This document shows positions 1-12,733 of a DNA stretch of 64,000 nucleotides, one piece after another. Source of the DNA: Cliona cf. orientalis (lineage: Eukaryota; Porifera; Demospongiae; Clionaida; Clionaidae). The stretch is from assembly GCA_963930775.1 (NCBI GenBank), contig OZ005690.1, forward strand, positions 14,685,974 to 14,749,973, read 5' to 3'. A program made the position numbers and the translations under genes. Position 1 is the first letter of the stretch. Every line of letters begins with the position of its first letter. The notes beneath the pieces are model-generated. The model made no database searches. It worked only from the letters and a program-made list of their open reading frames with translations, and was not told the origin of the DNA.

Positions 1-3000
1 ATGGAGCTGCTCCTGGAGAAGAGAAAGAAACTTGAGAGTGATGTCACAGCAAAGCTAAAGAGGAGAGAGAAGGCTGCTAGTGAAGGTCAGGAATTTGAAG
101 GGGGTGTGGTTGTGTTGCCATGGTGATGGGTCATGTGATGATCACATGATGATCACATCCAAGATGAAGTGTTGCTCAGCTAAAACTATGTATCAAGCTT
201 TGATAAAAAGTACTAGAGTGTACTAATTTTTTGCAAGGGATCAAAAGATTTTGCCAAAATTTTTTAATTTTCAATGCTGACTAGTGTTTGATGGATAATT
301 AACGTATATACATGTATATGACATCGTACTTTTTTATTCATCTCAGATATGCCTCGCTATCACGTCAAGGACACACAGGAATCAGGTGATTCCAAGTTTC
401 AATCGTCAACCGGATCAAAATCGTCAACCGATATCAGCAGTAGCAGCAACAGCGGCAGTGGATCTCATGGAGCCTGTGACAGCAGCTCTACCAGTGGAGG
501 GAGTAGCAATAACAGTGTGACAGGATTTCGACCACTATATCTACCAAACTCGACACAGGCTTGTCACTGTTCAGCCTGCGTGGGAGCTGTAGCCGCTAAT
601 GTCCATCCGGTGAGAGAGAGGAAGGGAGAGAGAGGGAGAGAGAGAGAGAGAGAGAGGAAGGGAGAGGGAGAGAGAGAGAGGGATACTGAGAGAGAGAGAA
701 AGGAATAGAAGGGGTTGGAGAGAAAGTATCTACATGTACATGTACATGTAGATACATGTACCGTAAATCTGGAAATTTCATTATAAAAATATTTTCATAG
801 TCGATGGCAGCTACGAAAGTTAATCTTACGCAAATTAGCATGCATTATTAATGTTAATGCAGTAAGGGGTCGTTCCTACGAAAATTTTTTTACATGAAGA
901 TTTATCATACGAAAGTTTCTTTATACGAAAATTTCCAGATCTACGGTACATGTACATGCATTCTGGGATTATGATTAGTGCTGATTTGTTGCATATTACA
1001 CGTATGTGGCATTCTCATTTCAGAGCTATCGTCGACCTTTGAACCCTACGGATCCGAACAGTGGTAGTGTGATGATAGAGTGTGGTCTGCCGGCAGTGGT
1101 GGGCGGGATTAGGGGCGGGGCCAAGCTACCAGCCATGTTGGAAGTCGCCAACTTACAAGCTACACCTGCGGAGCCCGAAACTAAAGAGAAATCAAACAAG
1201 AAAGGTACATCTAATCTAATTTTCATGCTTGAGGTCAGAAAATTTTTTTACTCCTAAAATTTTTACTTCAAGTCAGAAAATTTTTTTACCTCTAAAATTT
1301 TATTTAAAATATTTTTACCCTAAAATTTTAGATGTTTATCATCTCAAGCATAATTATGGTACAGGAAATTGCATAAAGTCACGAAAAATTATTTACCTCT
1401 AAAATTTTACTTAAAATATTTTTGCCCTAAAATTTAGATTTTAGAACCTCTTTACATGTACCATCTCAAGCATATAATATTATTATGGTACTTTATGCCA
1501 TTTCCTTTAGGCTCCGCCCCACCCCTCTCCAAAGAAGGCCTCTGGCAAAACTGGATGTCAACCAGCGGAAGTGCTCAGCTAGAATCCGAGGCAAACCACG
1601 TCCACCCTTCCGGCTCCGTCCACCACCACCACCATCATCACCATGGCAACTGTAACGGAGACGCTAACGCTGCAAATGGTGACGGAAATGGAAAGGCATC
1701 ATGCTCCATCCCGTGTGATTGCCACGACAACCATGGATCAGGCCACGCCCACCCGTCGGGAGCGGGTACGTACAGGTCAGGGTGCACAGCGGATCACAAT
1801 CACGGAAGGTTAGAGAGAGTTCGAAAAAGATACGGCAAGAGGGCCCAGCGAAAATTTACTTTTCTTATGTACACACACACGCACTGTACGTCCTATATCT
1901 ATACAACAGTATGACTCATGGAGAACATGGCCACGCCCACCACGGACCGGAAGGGGGCGGGGCAGGTGATGGAAGTGGGAGTGGCAATGGGGAGGGGTCT
2001 CGTCGCTACTGCCCCTGCTGTTACTGCGAGCTCTTCGGACATAACGGGGTAAGAAAGGGGTAACTTACTTAACATAAATGTTTTTCTCATACAAGTATGT
2101 AGACGTGGGTACCGTAAATCTGGAAATTTTTCATTGTAAAAATATTTTTGTAGTCAATGGTGGCTACGAAAATTAATCTTACGAAAATTGCAGTAAGGGG
2201 TCATTCCTACGAAACAATTTTTACACGAAAATTTATCATACGAAAGTTTCTTTACATGGAAGGGTCTATGGTACTCTCTAGTCCACTTTGGCTGCTATCA
2301 ATTGATAGCAGCCAAAGTGGACTAGAGAGTACCATAGACCCTTCCATTCATATCTGTGATGAATGCCCATAGATAGCTAAACAGCCTATACGTAATAATC
2401 GTAAGAATAGAGTTATACATGTACCATGCCTTTCTGTTTTAAAATTATATGACAATGTACAGCGATTTGATTTGATTTTTGTCTATTTCAACTTTTCCCC
2501 CACTTTTGTCTATTTTTGGTTTGATTTAGTCTGATTTAATTGTTTATCCCAAACCCAAAGCCTATAAATAATAATTATCAGAATAGTTACACGTATAGGT
2601 TACATCACGAGGTGGAGGTCTCTACGGGATTTACACACCGAGGGCCGGAGGCCCGAGGCTGTGTAAATCACGTAGAGACCGAACCGAGTGATGTAACTGA
2701 CTTGTACCATGGGCTACGTAGTCTTGACAACGTATCTACGGCATAGCAACTACAGCGCCGGCCATAAAAGGCTCGAGCGCGTACCTAGCAACAGTTCAAA
2801 CCATCGTCGTCGATCGAGTTGACGCTGGACATCGACGCATAGTGAGCCGACGCCGTTTTCTGTCCAACTCGAGCTTCTTCCTTGACATTCAGAACCACAA
2901 TACTATCGTCGCTGCGTACTAAAGGCTGGCCATGTCATCGCTGTCTTGATTTCAACTCGAGGTAGTCAGAGTGCAGCTCAGTTTTTACTACTGCTGACTT

Positions 3001-5258
3001 GGCAATCATTCGCTCCACCCATTCAATTAACGCAGTAAGACCTGCCCACTAATCATCTGCATAGAGTACTCTGCATAGCACTAGAGCTCTGTACTTTATC
3101 TCTTTCACTAACAAAAGATGCTGTAACTACCCTAGCAGGCATGATCATGTAAAATTTCATAGCCTCAGAGGTAGGTGTCTATCTAGATAGACACCTCCTA
3201 GGAGGTATCTATTTTATTTAGACACCTCCTATAAATCAATCTGATTGGTCAGAATGTTACAACCATGGTACAAATACATGTATACCATGCCCTTCTGTCT
3301 TAAAATTTATACGACACTGTATAGAGATGATTTTTGCCTGTTTTAAATTTTTCCCCCACTTTTGTCTAGATTTTGTCTGATTTAAATTTTTTTTTCTGTT
3401 TGTAGCCCCCCACTGCTCCGACCAGCCACAACTACACCAAGAGAAGGGACAAGATGAGAGCCAAGCTCGACGAGAAGAAGAGGAAGGAACAATATGGAGG
3501 CAAAGGAGGTAGGGACTCGTGCAGTCTGGCGTAAATAATTACGATTTTAAATTTTTTGCAATTTTCTGGTAAAGGTCGTCACGCTCTACATTAAGATATA
3601 TTATTATGACAAGTCCTAGAATGTGAATTTTCTTGTGCTAATTAGATCTTATGCATAAACACGGTATTCACTGGTACAAATTTTAGCGAAAATTGGGCAA
3701 ATCGCTAATTTCGCTAAACTTAATACTTGAAAACAAAAGGCATAAAATTCTGATTGTACAAGGCTAAAAAGTTACATGTGAGCTTACTCTTATATTTCTA
3801 TCTCTCCCCCCCCCCCTTCTCTCTCTCTCTCCCTCTCCCTCTCTCTCTCTCTCTCCCCCCCCCCCTCCCTCTCTCCCCCTCCCTTCAGGTCTGCTAGGTT
3901 ACTCTGGCTCTGGTCCTCTTGCAAACCAGCAAACATCTGTTGAAGAACTCTTAGCATTCATCGAAGGAGACGAGGGTGAAGGTGGTGGGAGTGGTCCAGT
4001 GGGCGGGGTCAACCTCTTGGAGGCGGGGCCAGCTTCTATTGGTGGGGGCGGAGGAGGAAAGTCGACAGGCAAGAAGGGAAAGAAGAAGACTAAGAAACCA
4101 GTGAGTTATGGAAGTGTGCTTGCAAGAATGCACCATGACCTATGCAAATAATACAAGTATAAAAACAATTGAATAAAATTGAAGAATGAAGTAGGGATGG
4201 CAGGATCAAAAAGTACACAAACAAGAGATAATCGCATCTACTATACATCCCTACGCTTGCGCCTTCGGGATTTTATATCAGTATTCCAAATCCTGTAGAT
4301 CCCTTGGCTTCAGTGTCTAACTTATATTTACCCCCCCCCCCCCCCCAAAAGAACACGAGCCCTTCTATCAGCCTGCTATTTAGATTTTATTATCATGCAC
4401 TTGTAGCAGTCAGGAGGCGTGTCCAGTTACCATAGCAACGAGGGGGACAATGGTGTGCATCAGAACGGCATTGAGTCGTCGAGTGGCAACAAGGGATCAA
4501 ATAGCTCATTGGACCAATCAGGTGGCAGCAACGCTAGCGGGCAACCCTTTGCCCGTGGTGCTCACTCCACCTCCTCTAGCGGCAAGAACGGCAGCAAACA
4601 GCAGACCAATGGGACAACTGCTACTACCAAGAAAGGAAAGAGGGCACAGGGAGCGGGATCATCTGGTAAGGGGTCGTCACGGCACCATGTTGCCCAACAG
4701 CTGCTGAAGAATGATAGCGATGATGAAGCCACACCCATCTCGGTGAGTCGCACATGATGTATGCATAATATTATCTTTAATTTTAATAATTTTTTGGTGA
4801 TAATTGATGTATTCATCTCAGCTTATAATAGAACTATTACAGCGTACAATTTTGCCTGATTTGTGCTTTTGTAAATCAGTGATATTATTGTATTGTACGT
4901 ATTTATGTAGGATGTAGATGAGGAGGATGATATTGATGACTACGATGATGAACTGGAGGAGTTCAAGAAGTGAGTCACAATATAGAACAGAATAATCATT
5001 TGCCAGACAAACATTTTTATGAGGCAGTACATACATGATTGTATGGAGCACCAGAACTTAGCATACCATACTTAATCTAATACAACGCATGGAAAAAAAT
5101 TTCAATTTTGAAAAACACGTTTCCCTGGTAAAGGTCATCAATCATTCCATAATTATTGCTAATTTCTTGCGTTAAATTGGATCATGCGTTGTATTCGATT
5201 AACTACGGTAATCTTTATGTTTGGTTGTGATTCTCCCTCTCTCTCCCTCCCTCCCTCC

Positions 5259-5303
<45 letters not shown>

Positions 5304-5398
5304 CCTCCAGGTTTTGTTTTGCCCCTGCGCCAGTTGAGGCTCGAAAGAAGATAGCTGTGTCAGTGGACATGAACGACATCATGTCGAAGCTAAAATGA
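1..5398 (+). CDS. FAM193: FAM193 (IRIZIO) family protein, 5' partial
   Basis: Ten exons, all phase-consistent: 1-85, 347-609, 1024-1204, 1511-1775, 1910-2048, 3406-3508, 3889-4100, 4410-4742, 4911-4969, 5311-5398 (stop TGA). About 575 residues are in the window; the first ATG at base 1 is probably internal, since vertebrate members are longer and extend N-terminally. Family marks: a CHCSACVGAV cysteine patch ending exon 2, an octahistidine run in exon 4, the CPCCYCELFGHNG motif (exon 5) continuing into PPTAPTSHNY with a basic helix (exon 6), SVEELLAFIEGDEG (exon 7), and a C-terminal acidic block followed by EEFKKFCF and a basic tail (exons 9-10). These match the conserved C-terminal half of human FAM193A/B as I know them. 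The middle is low-complexity Ser/Gly/Asn. Family function is poorly known; nuclear roles and a link of FAM193A to p53 regulation have been reported. It converges on TERB1. The family call is firm; function is not shown by the sequence. Confidence 0.86.
610..696 (+). repeat. GA-rich microsatellite just after a splice donor
   Basis: Imperfect (GA)n/(GGGA)n tract that begins right at the donor of FAM193 exon 2 (GTGAGAGAG). Reading through it would add only low-complexity Arg/Glu. Confidence 0.85.
759..948. mobile_element. MITE-like element, family A copy 1
   Basis: A 190-bp element in FAM193 intron 2 with terminal inverted repeats TACCGTAAATCTGGAAATTT / AAATTTCCAGATCTACGGTA and internal ACGAAA-rich subrepeats. 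Two other copies are at 2110 and 62081. No coding capacity; non-autonomous DNA element by structure. Confidence 0.8.
2110..2254. mobile_element. MITE-like element, family A copy 2, right end replaced
   Basis: Starts with the family A terminus TACCGTAAATCTGG and follows the other copies up to about 2254. There the expected right terminus is missing and a 92-bp perfect palindrome begins. Confidence 0.75.
2256..2347. repeat. Perfect 92-bp palindrome
   Basis: Two 46-base arms with no spacer, centred on CAATTG at about 2301/2302. Each arm contains GGTCTATGGTACTCTC and CCACTTTGGCTGCTATC. There is no mismatch along the whole length. It sits exactly where the right end of the neighbouring family A element should be, in FAM193 intron 5. 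Confidence 0.92.
3536..3742. mobile_element. Partial family D element followed by partial family E element
   Basis: 3536-3666 matches the right half of family D (CTGGTAAAGGTCGTCACG core, terminus AAACACGGTA). It is followed by a fragment of family E (GGTACAAATTTTAGCG, then GGGCAAATCGCTAATTTCGC). Both lie in FAM193 intron 6. Confidence 0.6.
3800..3886 (+). repeat. CT/C-rich tract upstream of a splice acceptor
   Basis: CT microsatellite with two poly-C runs, ending at the acceptor of FAM193 exon 7 (3889). It acts as a greatly enlarged polypyrimidine tract. Confidence 0.85.
5064..5210. mobile_element. MITE-like element, family C copy 1
   Basis: Inverted-repeat element with termini TACCATACTTAATCTAATAC and GTATTCGATTAACTACGGTA and the internal core CTGGTAAAGGTCATCAATC. 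Five more copies occur in the window. Confidence 0.8.
5224..5310 (+). repeat. CT microsatellite at a splice acceptor
   Basis: Nearly continuous CT/CCCT tract ending at CCTCCAG, the acceptor of the last FAM193 exon (5311). Confidence 0.9.
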
Positions 5399-6662
5399 TG
5401 ACCAGCTAAATCTGCTGACTGTGCTGAAATTAAGTTGAACAAAAAAAACGCGAACCATTTGAAAACTTTTGTCCTTTGTTGAATATTATTATATCATTGT
5501 TTTTGACCAATCGATCCAAAGATTTATTATTTCGTATTAAACTCGGAGAGCTAGAGAGAGAGAGATACTCATCAGCTTCGTGCAGTCAAAAGCTGCTCTT
5601 GTTAAACTATACTAGTCTGTAATGGAAGAAAACTCCCCCCAGATCGAGTCACCACAGCTTCGGTGATCTGTATAATATACTAGTCTGTCATGGAAGAAAA
5701 AAACCCATCCTCCAGTCCCCCCCCCCCCCCCAAGACCAAGTTGCCGGCACAGCTTCGGTGATTACCACAGCACAGTTGGCATGCTTACAGGATGGGGGGG
5801 GGGGGGGGGGGGGGATTCTCAAGGGACGATAAGGGTGGTCCTAAGCCATAAAATTAATGTCCAGATCCTTGCAGCAGTTACGTTGCATTTAATTTATTTG
5901 CTGGAGGTGGTACCCCCAACACCGTCTACCCCGACCAAAATTATTAAAAATTAATGATAATGCTAGCTACTTGTTACATCAAACAAACATACTTGTAATG
6001 GAAGAAAAATAATTATATTATATTACTAGTGGTGATGAAAATCGAGCATGACATTAGCCACAGGGGACCGAAGTCAGCCTATGGTGGATTACCAGGCTTT
6101 GTCCAGGATGGGGGGTATTCGAAGGAGGAACCTGGGCGACCCCTAAGCCATATATGCCCAGGACCATGTGCAGTTTTCAGCTGCAGGTGCCAGAGGGGGT
6201 ACCCCTGACACCGTCTAGCCCCGATAGTCCCTACCGGAAAACGCTATTTATTGAGCTGGGACAGGGGGTAGCAAAACGCGTATGGGTTTTCGTTGGAATG
6301 TAATTACGTAATTAAAAACTATGAATATCATTAATTCTATACCGCGGCGCGCGCCAAAGTGTATCTCTGCAACGGAAAGAGCTATGGAGCTGGAACAAAA
6401 ACCAAAATGTAGCTCTTGAGCAGATGAAAGCAGCTACCATGGTCCTGAACATGTCAGACTATGCCAAAGCATGTTACAACACCAATTTAGTATACACATT
6501 ATTTTGTGACTATATTATTATGCACTGTGCTGAAAATCTTATGTCATCACAGGTGAATAGAAACATATATTTTCTATCATTCGAGCATGCAAATTACATG
6601 TACATACATAACACCAGCAATCTATATAGACTAGCTACAGTTGATTAAGTAATTAAATTCAT
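5399..6662. other. Convergent intergenic interval between FAM193 and TERB1
   Basis: Holds the 3' ends of two convergent genes. Two diverged copies of a roughly 200-bp segment are visible (about 5745-5945 and 6050-6225), sharing an AGGATGGGGGG block, CCTAAGCCATA and CACCGTCTA. A run of about 20 G lies at 5794-5814. A short motif (CTGTAATGGAAGAAAA-like) recurs near 5620, 5687 and 5994. I see no convincing gene here. Confidence 0.6.
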
Positions 6663-6860
6663 TCATAATGCATATTTTTGAAGATTTCTATACTTGTCTC
6701 TCAAGCTGACCGAGTCCCTGCTGTGGTGGAACTGGTATGCTGCTAGTATGTGGCTCCATCGCGGACCAAGTCTCTCAACTCCGCGAAGAAGGTTCTCCTC
6801 CTCCGTCTTGCTCCATAGGACGCGAGGCTTACGAGCTCCCACTGATGTACCACCGCTGTG
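6663..6860 (-). CDS. TERB1: Last TERB1 exon: Myb/telobox-like domain
   Basis: A 66-codon exon (with stop) with acceptor CACACTCCAG at 6870-6861, joined in phase 0 to the large exon whose donor is CAGTTG|GTATGA at 7332/7331. It encodes a Myb fold: VLWSKTEEENLLRGVERLG, then RWSHILAAYQF, then SVSLRDKYRNLQK. The last block has the form of the telobox (V-x-L-x-D-K-W-R-N) of TRF-type telomere proteins, with Tyr for Trp. Without this exon the gene would appear to lack its DNA-binding-type domain. The longer open frame overlapping it on the same strand is a shadow. Confidence 0.87.
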   Translation of the reverse strand, partial: HSGGTSVGARKPRVLWSKTEEENLLRGVERLGPRWSHILAAYQFHHSRDSVSLRDKYRNLQKYAL

Positions 6861-9800
6861 CTGGAGTGTGCGTGTGGGGAGGGGGAGAAAAGAGGTATTA
6901 GATTGAAATTAAGAAATAATATTATGCACTTCATCACATGCTCATACTGTACATGCACATGTATTATGGTTGTGACTCATCTCAAAAAAATAAGTATTTT
7001 AGGGTGCACACATAATATAATAACTATAGCCTCGATCATTCCCAGCTTTTTGGTACACCTTTCTCATGCACAAATTTACTGTCAGGAGGCTACGTACCTT
7101 ACGTACCTTAGGGCTATGATTATTTGTGGGTACAAATTTTAGTGGATTTCGGAAATAGCACATTCAGTGGGTACTCATTTTAGTGATATTTTCAAAATTA
7201 GCATTCGAAAATGTTGAAAATTTAATATTTGCGGATACAATTTTTAGCGAAAATAGGCAAATCGCTAAGGTTTTAGTACCCGCAAACAAAAGTGTCCTTA
7301 AGGTATAACAACATAGTCATCACCATCATACCAACTGTCCCGTTGCGTTTGATCTACACTTTGACCCTGCTGGCTTCGCTGGAGTCCCTTGGCCATAGTC
7401 GAATACATCCAATGCAGCAGTAGAGCTAGAGGTGGCAGCTACGGCCGTAGAGCTGGCCTGCCTCTTTCGTCCCTCCTTCCCTCCCGCTCCTGTGCCCCTG
7501 TTCGTTACATCAATCAGAGCACCAAAAGTTGACGAAGCTACTGAGTTAGGCTTTTTGCCTTTTTTTGGTTGAGCCACAAGATGGTATATCGCGTGAGGAC
7601 GCACATTATGACTGCGTTTCGATTGCTGAGGATTTTGAGATAAAGAATTGGATTTTTTAGAAGATTCAGGAGCTACTAAGGTAGCTGGTCGAATATCGAT
7701 CGATTTCTGGGACTCAGTTTCTCTCTCTTTTGCGGCTACTTCTGGGCCACTCTTCGCTGATACAACACCCCTCGAACTTACACATTTCTTTGCTAACTGC
7801 TTGCTATTGTTACACACTGCTGTTGTGTGGTATATGCAGCTCTCAATATTTGGCACGTTATGGCTTTCATTTTCTCTCTTTCGTACAGCATTTCCAGATC
7901 CAATGCTATTTTTCTGCGCATCTCGTTCAATATTTTTTATTTTAGTGCACGTGGTGATAAAATTATTGCTATTTCTGACTGCAGTGCTCTGGTGAGATTG
8001 GTGAGTTTTGAGGAGGTGGCCCCTGCCTTGATTAGCATCATTACTACCCATCATCACTTTCACAATATCTTGTGCAGTACCTGAATCTGCACATCTCTTA
8101 CTAGTGTCTAGTTCACCATGACGACCGGTGATGGCGACTGCTGTATTGTAGCTTAGAGAGCTGTCTGTCATGTGGGACGAGTTATTCCGACTAGTACTAG
8201 AGGGAGACCAGCTAGGATCACCAGAGTCATGTGACACTCCACTAGTACTCGCTTCTGATGATTGGTTGAAGCTATTTTCGCTACTTTGGGGCTCAGGTGG
8301 ATGATGTAATCCTGAATCAGCACTAGAGCTGTTACTGGACTCACCGATAATTGGCCGTAGAGTAGCCCGCACATGTTGTACCCCAGAGGGAAGGTCCCTG
8401 TAATCAGGATGATTATTGGTGCTGCTGCAATGCAAGGGGCCTTGCTTCAGAGCAGTATCAGAATTAGAATCTGATGATCTTTCGGAATATTCATTTTCTT
8501 CAATAATCAATTCTCGAGTTTCGTGAGAGCCATGACCTTTGCACCCTCCATCCACCCTCCTCTTCTTCACTGGAGTGGCATTTTCGCTGACTGTGCAGAA
8601 ACAATGCCCACCGCCCACATTCGTTACGTCACCACAGCCCCCCTCCAGCAAATTCGATCCACTGTGCACGTTTATGCTGGCATATTGGCCTGCACTTACA
8701 TCGCCACCACCACCACATTGCGATATTGCTTTTCGCTTAATTGGAAGTTCACTCCGCTTCAAATGAGTCAACTCGGATGAAGATTTTTGCTGAAAATCCT
8801 CATTCTCGTATTCCTCACATACTCCACCACAGACACTGTATTCATAGTAACAATTATTGCACGATAAATTCTGTTCCATGCTGACCATATCATCACGATC
8901 AATATCGTGTGCATGTAAGCAGCTCATACCAATAGACTCACTGCTATATGAAGGTTGTGCAGGCAAAACTCGTCGCCTGGACTGCAGAGAATGATGGTTC
9001 TCACTCTTAGCGACATTGCTGCTACAATCTTCAATCATTCTTATTTCTCCAGCACGTACATGTACACTACCCCTTTTGGCCACATTAATTGTACTGCCCC
9101 TGTTATAATTGGCACTAGTGGTCGTGGTACATGTAGTTAGACGCTGTACGACTGAGCGATGATAAGCACAAGTGAATCGATCAAATCTCATCATCTGGAT
9201 AAAATTTCGGCTGTTGACTGTCGCACATTTGAGCCGTGGTTTGCAAGCCAAGCACTGATGCTCACAACTGGATGATGATGGGCCACTAATTATAGGGGCT
9301 GGGGGTGGCTGATAATGAGTCAGAATTCGCTGATGATCATGAGTTGAAGATAATTCTTTGGATGCATTTGAATGAAGAGTTGTACTATCGGTGAAATGTT
9401 GACGTACAGAGGTTTTGTTGATGTCGGCAATTTCTGTACAGGGAATGTGTCGCTGATGATGATGGTGATGATGATGATGAATAGGGGCATCCTCCTCATT
9501 AACTTCTTGTCGTCTCATGTGACCACTACTTCTGCTGATCTCGGCATTTCCTGCAGCTGCAGGAGGGAGCGGGTTGTGGTAACGAGTAGGGGCATCCTCT
9601 TCATCAATCGTCGGCAAATTGTTAGTTCTTAGTCGACATGAATGCTGATGATTTCTCCCTCTTTCCATCACAGCCCCTTTAATCATCATCACCTTATCAC
9701 TACTAGCACTTGGACAACTCAACTGCTTAGTACAACTAGTGCTCCCCCTTTCCATTGCAGCCCCTTTAATAATCGCTCCACGGGATTTCCCTTTCCCCTG

Positions 9801-12641
9801 CATTTGCTGACTCATCTTAGCGACCACAGACACGTACGAACACGTCTTAGGACCCGCCCCTTTGTCATAACCACACCCCCTCTTCAATCTGCTACTCTGA
9901 CGGACATCTGTACTGCAAATACTACTTGCATGGCGAATATTGGATGGCTTCATAGCATTCTGCACAGGGGTAGTAGCATTAACGACAGCAGCCGCTGAAA
10001 TTGATGTTTTAAAATTGCTTCTATCTTCTGATGGTCTCGGCTGTGTATCAGAGTTAGCTAGAAGCAAATTTGGGTCAATATTTTCTTTGTCATCATCATC
10101 TGCAGAGATGCTAGATTGAAGAGGCTTGTTGATTTTCAGTTCTAATTTTTGGATTTTAGTGCACATGGTGGTAGAATTGTTGCTGTTTCTGACTGCAGCG
10201 CTCTGGTGAGATTGGTGAGTTTTGAGGAGGTGGCCCCTGCCTTGATTAGCATCATTGCTACCCATCGTTTCTTTCAACTCCGGCTGCTCACAAGATTTCG
10301 ATGATTCGTGTTCTACAAGGGGGCAGCCCCTGTCTTGACTAACTTCAAATTGAGTCCGACTCTCCTCACCTCGCTTATCTCTTGCCTGCTGCTCACAAGG
10401 TTTTGATTCGTGTTGTACAAGGGGGCAGCCCCTGTCTTGATTAGCTTCAAGGCGAGTCTGATTCTCCTCTCCTTGCTTAGCTTTTGTGACCACCTTATCT
10501 TCCTCTCTCTGTCTACTAGCTCCCTTAACCAATTTTTCCAATTTCTTTCTCTTCGTTCTTTCTCTCTCCAACTCCTTCTCTAGATCTTGTCGAAGTTTTC
10601 TTTCCTTCAAAAGTGAGTCATTTTCGAAATTTTGTACATTAATTTCTCGTTTCTGCAAATCATGATCGGTGCGCTGTTTCTCTATAGTAGTATTTCCGTG
10701 ACCTTTGACACTATCCAAGGTAGCATTTTTGTTCAAATCTGTACATCCTTTACTCTTCACAGTACCACCACCATTTTCTTTTGTAGCAAGCCGACTGTGT
10801 TTGGTCGATGCTGTTGCTAGGTTACAGGCTCCTCCCACTAGCGATCGGCCATCCTCACGTTCAACAGTAGCGTCAATTTTTGCATCATCAGCATTACTCA
10901 TAAGCCAGTTGGCGATGGAAGTTTGAATAGGTAGCCGTTGGTTGTCGAGGTGTTCGAGACTAGCGGGGTCATTCTGTGAAGGATCAGCTGGCCTACTGGT
11001 GGTAGTGATAGCGTTGATGGCTGCAGCAGGTCTCAATGCACGGGCTGATGTGATGGACTGCAGAGTTAGTGTGCATGTGTATGAAGGAGAGAGAGAGAGA
11101 GAGAGAATAATAAATATGTCTACATCTCTCTCTCTCTCTACGATCGCTACCTTATGGCTATGATTATTTGCGGGTACAAATTTAAGCGGATTTCAGAAAT
11201 AGTGCGTTTAGCGGGTATTTATTTCTATTTATTTGAAGATGTTGAAAAATTTAATATTCGCGGGGACAATTTTTAGCGAAAATTGGGCAAATTGCTAATT
11301 TCACTAAATTTAGTACCCACAAACAAACGTGTCCTTAAGGTATTACAATTTCTACTTCATCACTAAGAATTTTAGAATAACATTATTATTATTATAATTA
11401 ATTGTACCTGATCACTAGAAGTCATTGATGGAGCATGAACATCCTTAGAATTTTCTTCACTAACATCACTGGTTGCAGCATTAGCAGTACCAGCAGCATG
11501 ATGGTTAGGGGGAGGGGGAGGCTGATGGCTATGATCGTTACCCTGTGCTAGTAGCTTCTCTACTCTGGCTATGCCAGCCCTCACAGCTTCATCACCAACT
11601 GAAAAAAAAAGAAACAAAAAAATTTTAATTACGAGCCTAAAATTTTTGAGGGGTAAATAATAAACTTTCATAGTTTTGCAATTTTTTTAGAAATTTAGGG
11701 GGCCTCAGGTGGGGGAAATCCCTATAATCCCCCCTTAATTGCCTCCTCCCCTGAACAATAAATCCCCTGACCAGTGTAACTTACCATCTGCAAATTATTA
11801 ATTAATTACATGTAATTTGGCTGGTTAAAGTAGGTTACGGCAGGTTACACTAAGTTACATCTGTCATTGCTGTGTCCTACAGCACCAACATTACTAACTT
11901 TACCAACTTTACCAACATTACCCTTGTCGCTGCTGTGGCCTACGGTACTAATATTACTAACTTTACTAATTGTACCAACTTTACCAACATTACCCTTGTC
12001 GCTGCTGTGGCCTACGGTACTAATATTACTAACTCTACTAATTTTACCAACTTTACCAACATTACCCTTGTCGCTGTTACATTAGTAACTAACTAACTAG
12101 CACTAATATTAATTACTAACTTTAACAACATTACCAACTTTACCAATTTTACCAACTTTACCAACTGACCAGCGTAGCTTACCAACATTACCAACTTTAC
12201 CAATTTTACCAACTTTACCAACTGACCAGCGTATCTTACCATTGCTAGCATCTTCTTGTCGCTGCTGCTGTTGTTGCTGAGGTAGACAGCACTGCAGTAC
12301 GAACGTGATGGCTTTGCTCAGCTCCTCATCAACGGCAGAGGAATGACCGCTGGCTCCAGAGAGGAGAGAGAGAAGAACATGGAGACCTCCGCAACTGATC
12401 AACTCACACTGGGTAGACACTGACAATTTATGAATAATGAGTAGAATCATATGTATGAATATACCGTATAGCCGGAAAATTTGGCGGGGAATAATTAAAT
12501 TTGGCGGTTTGGTGGTCTACATGTATATTGCAATATTCTACCAATAGCAATTTTGGGCTCAACCGCCAAATTTAATTCCTGCCAAAATATTTCCGGCTAT
12601 ACGGTATAAGCTGGCAAATTTTTTCTCCCTCTTTCTTTCTA

Positions 12642-12733
<92 letters not shown>

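Noticed and set aside
6743..6958. 71-codon minus-strand frame over the last TERB1 exon
   Set aside because: The in-phase frame after the acceptor at 6861 gives a complete Myb domain ending in a stop at 6663. This frame is a shadow with no family match.
11867..12096. Plus-strand Leu-Pro-Thr and Asn-Phe-Thr repeat proteins
   Set aside because: They are translations of the 72-bp minisatellite in a TERB1 intron, with no splice or codon support.
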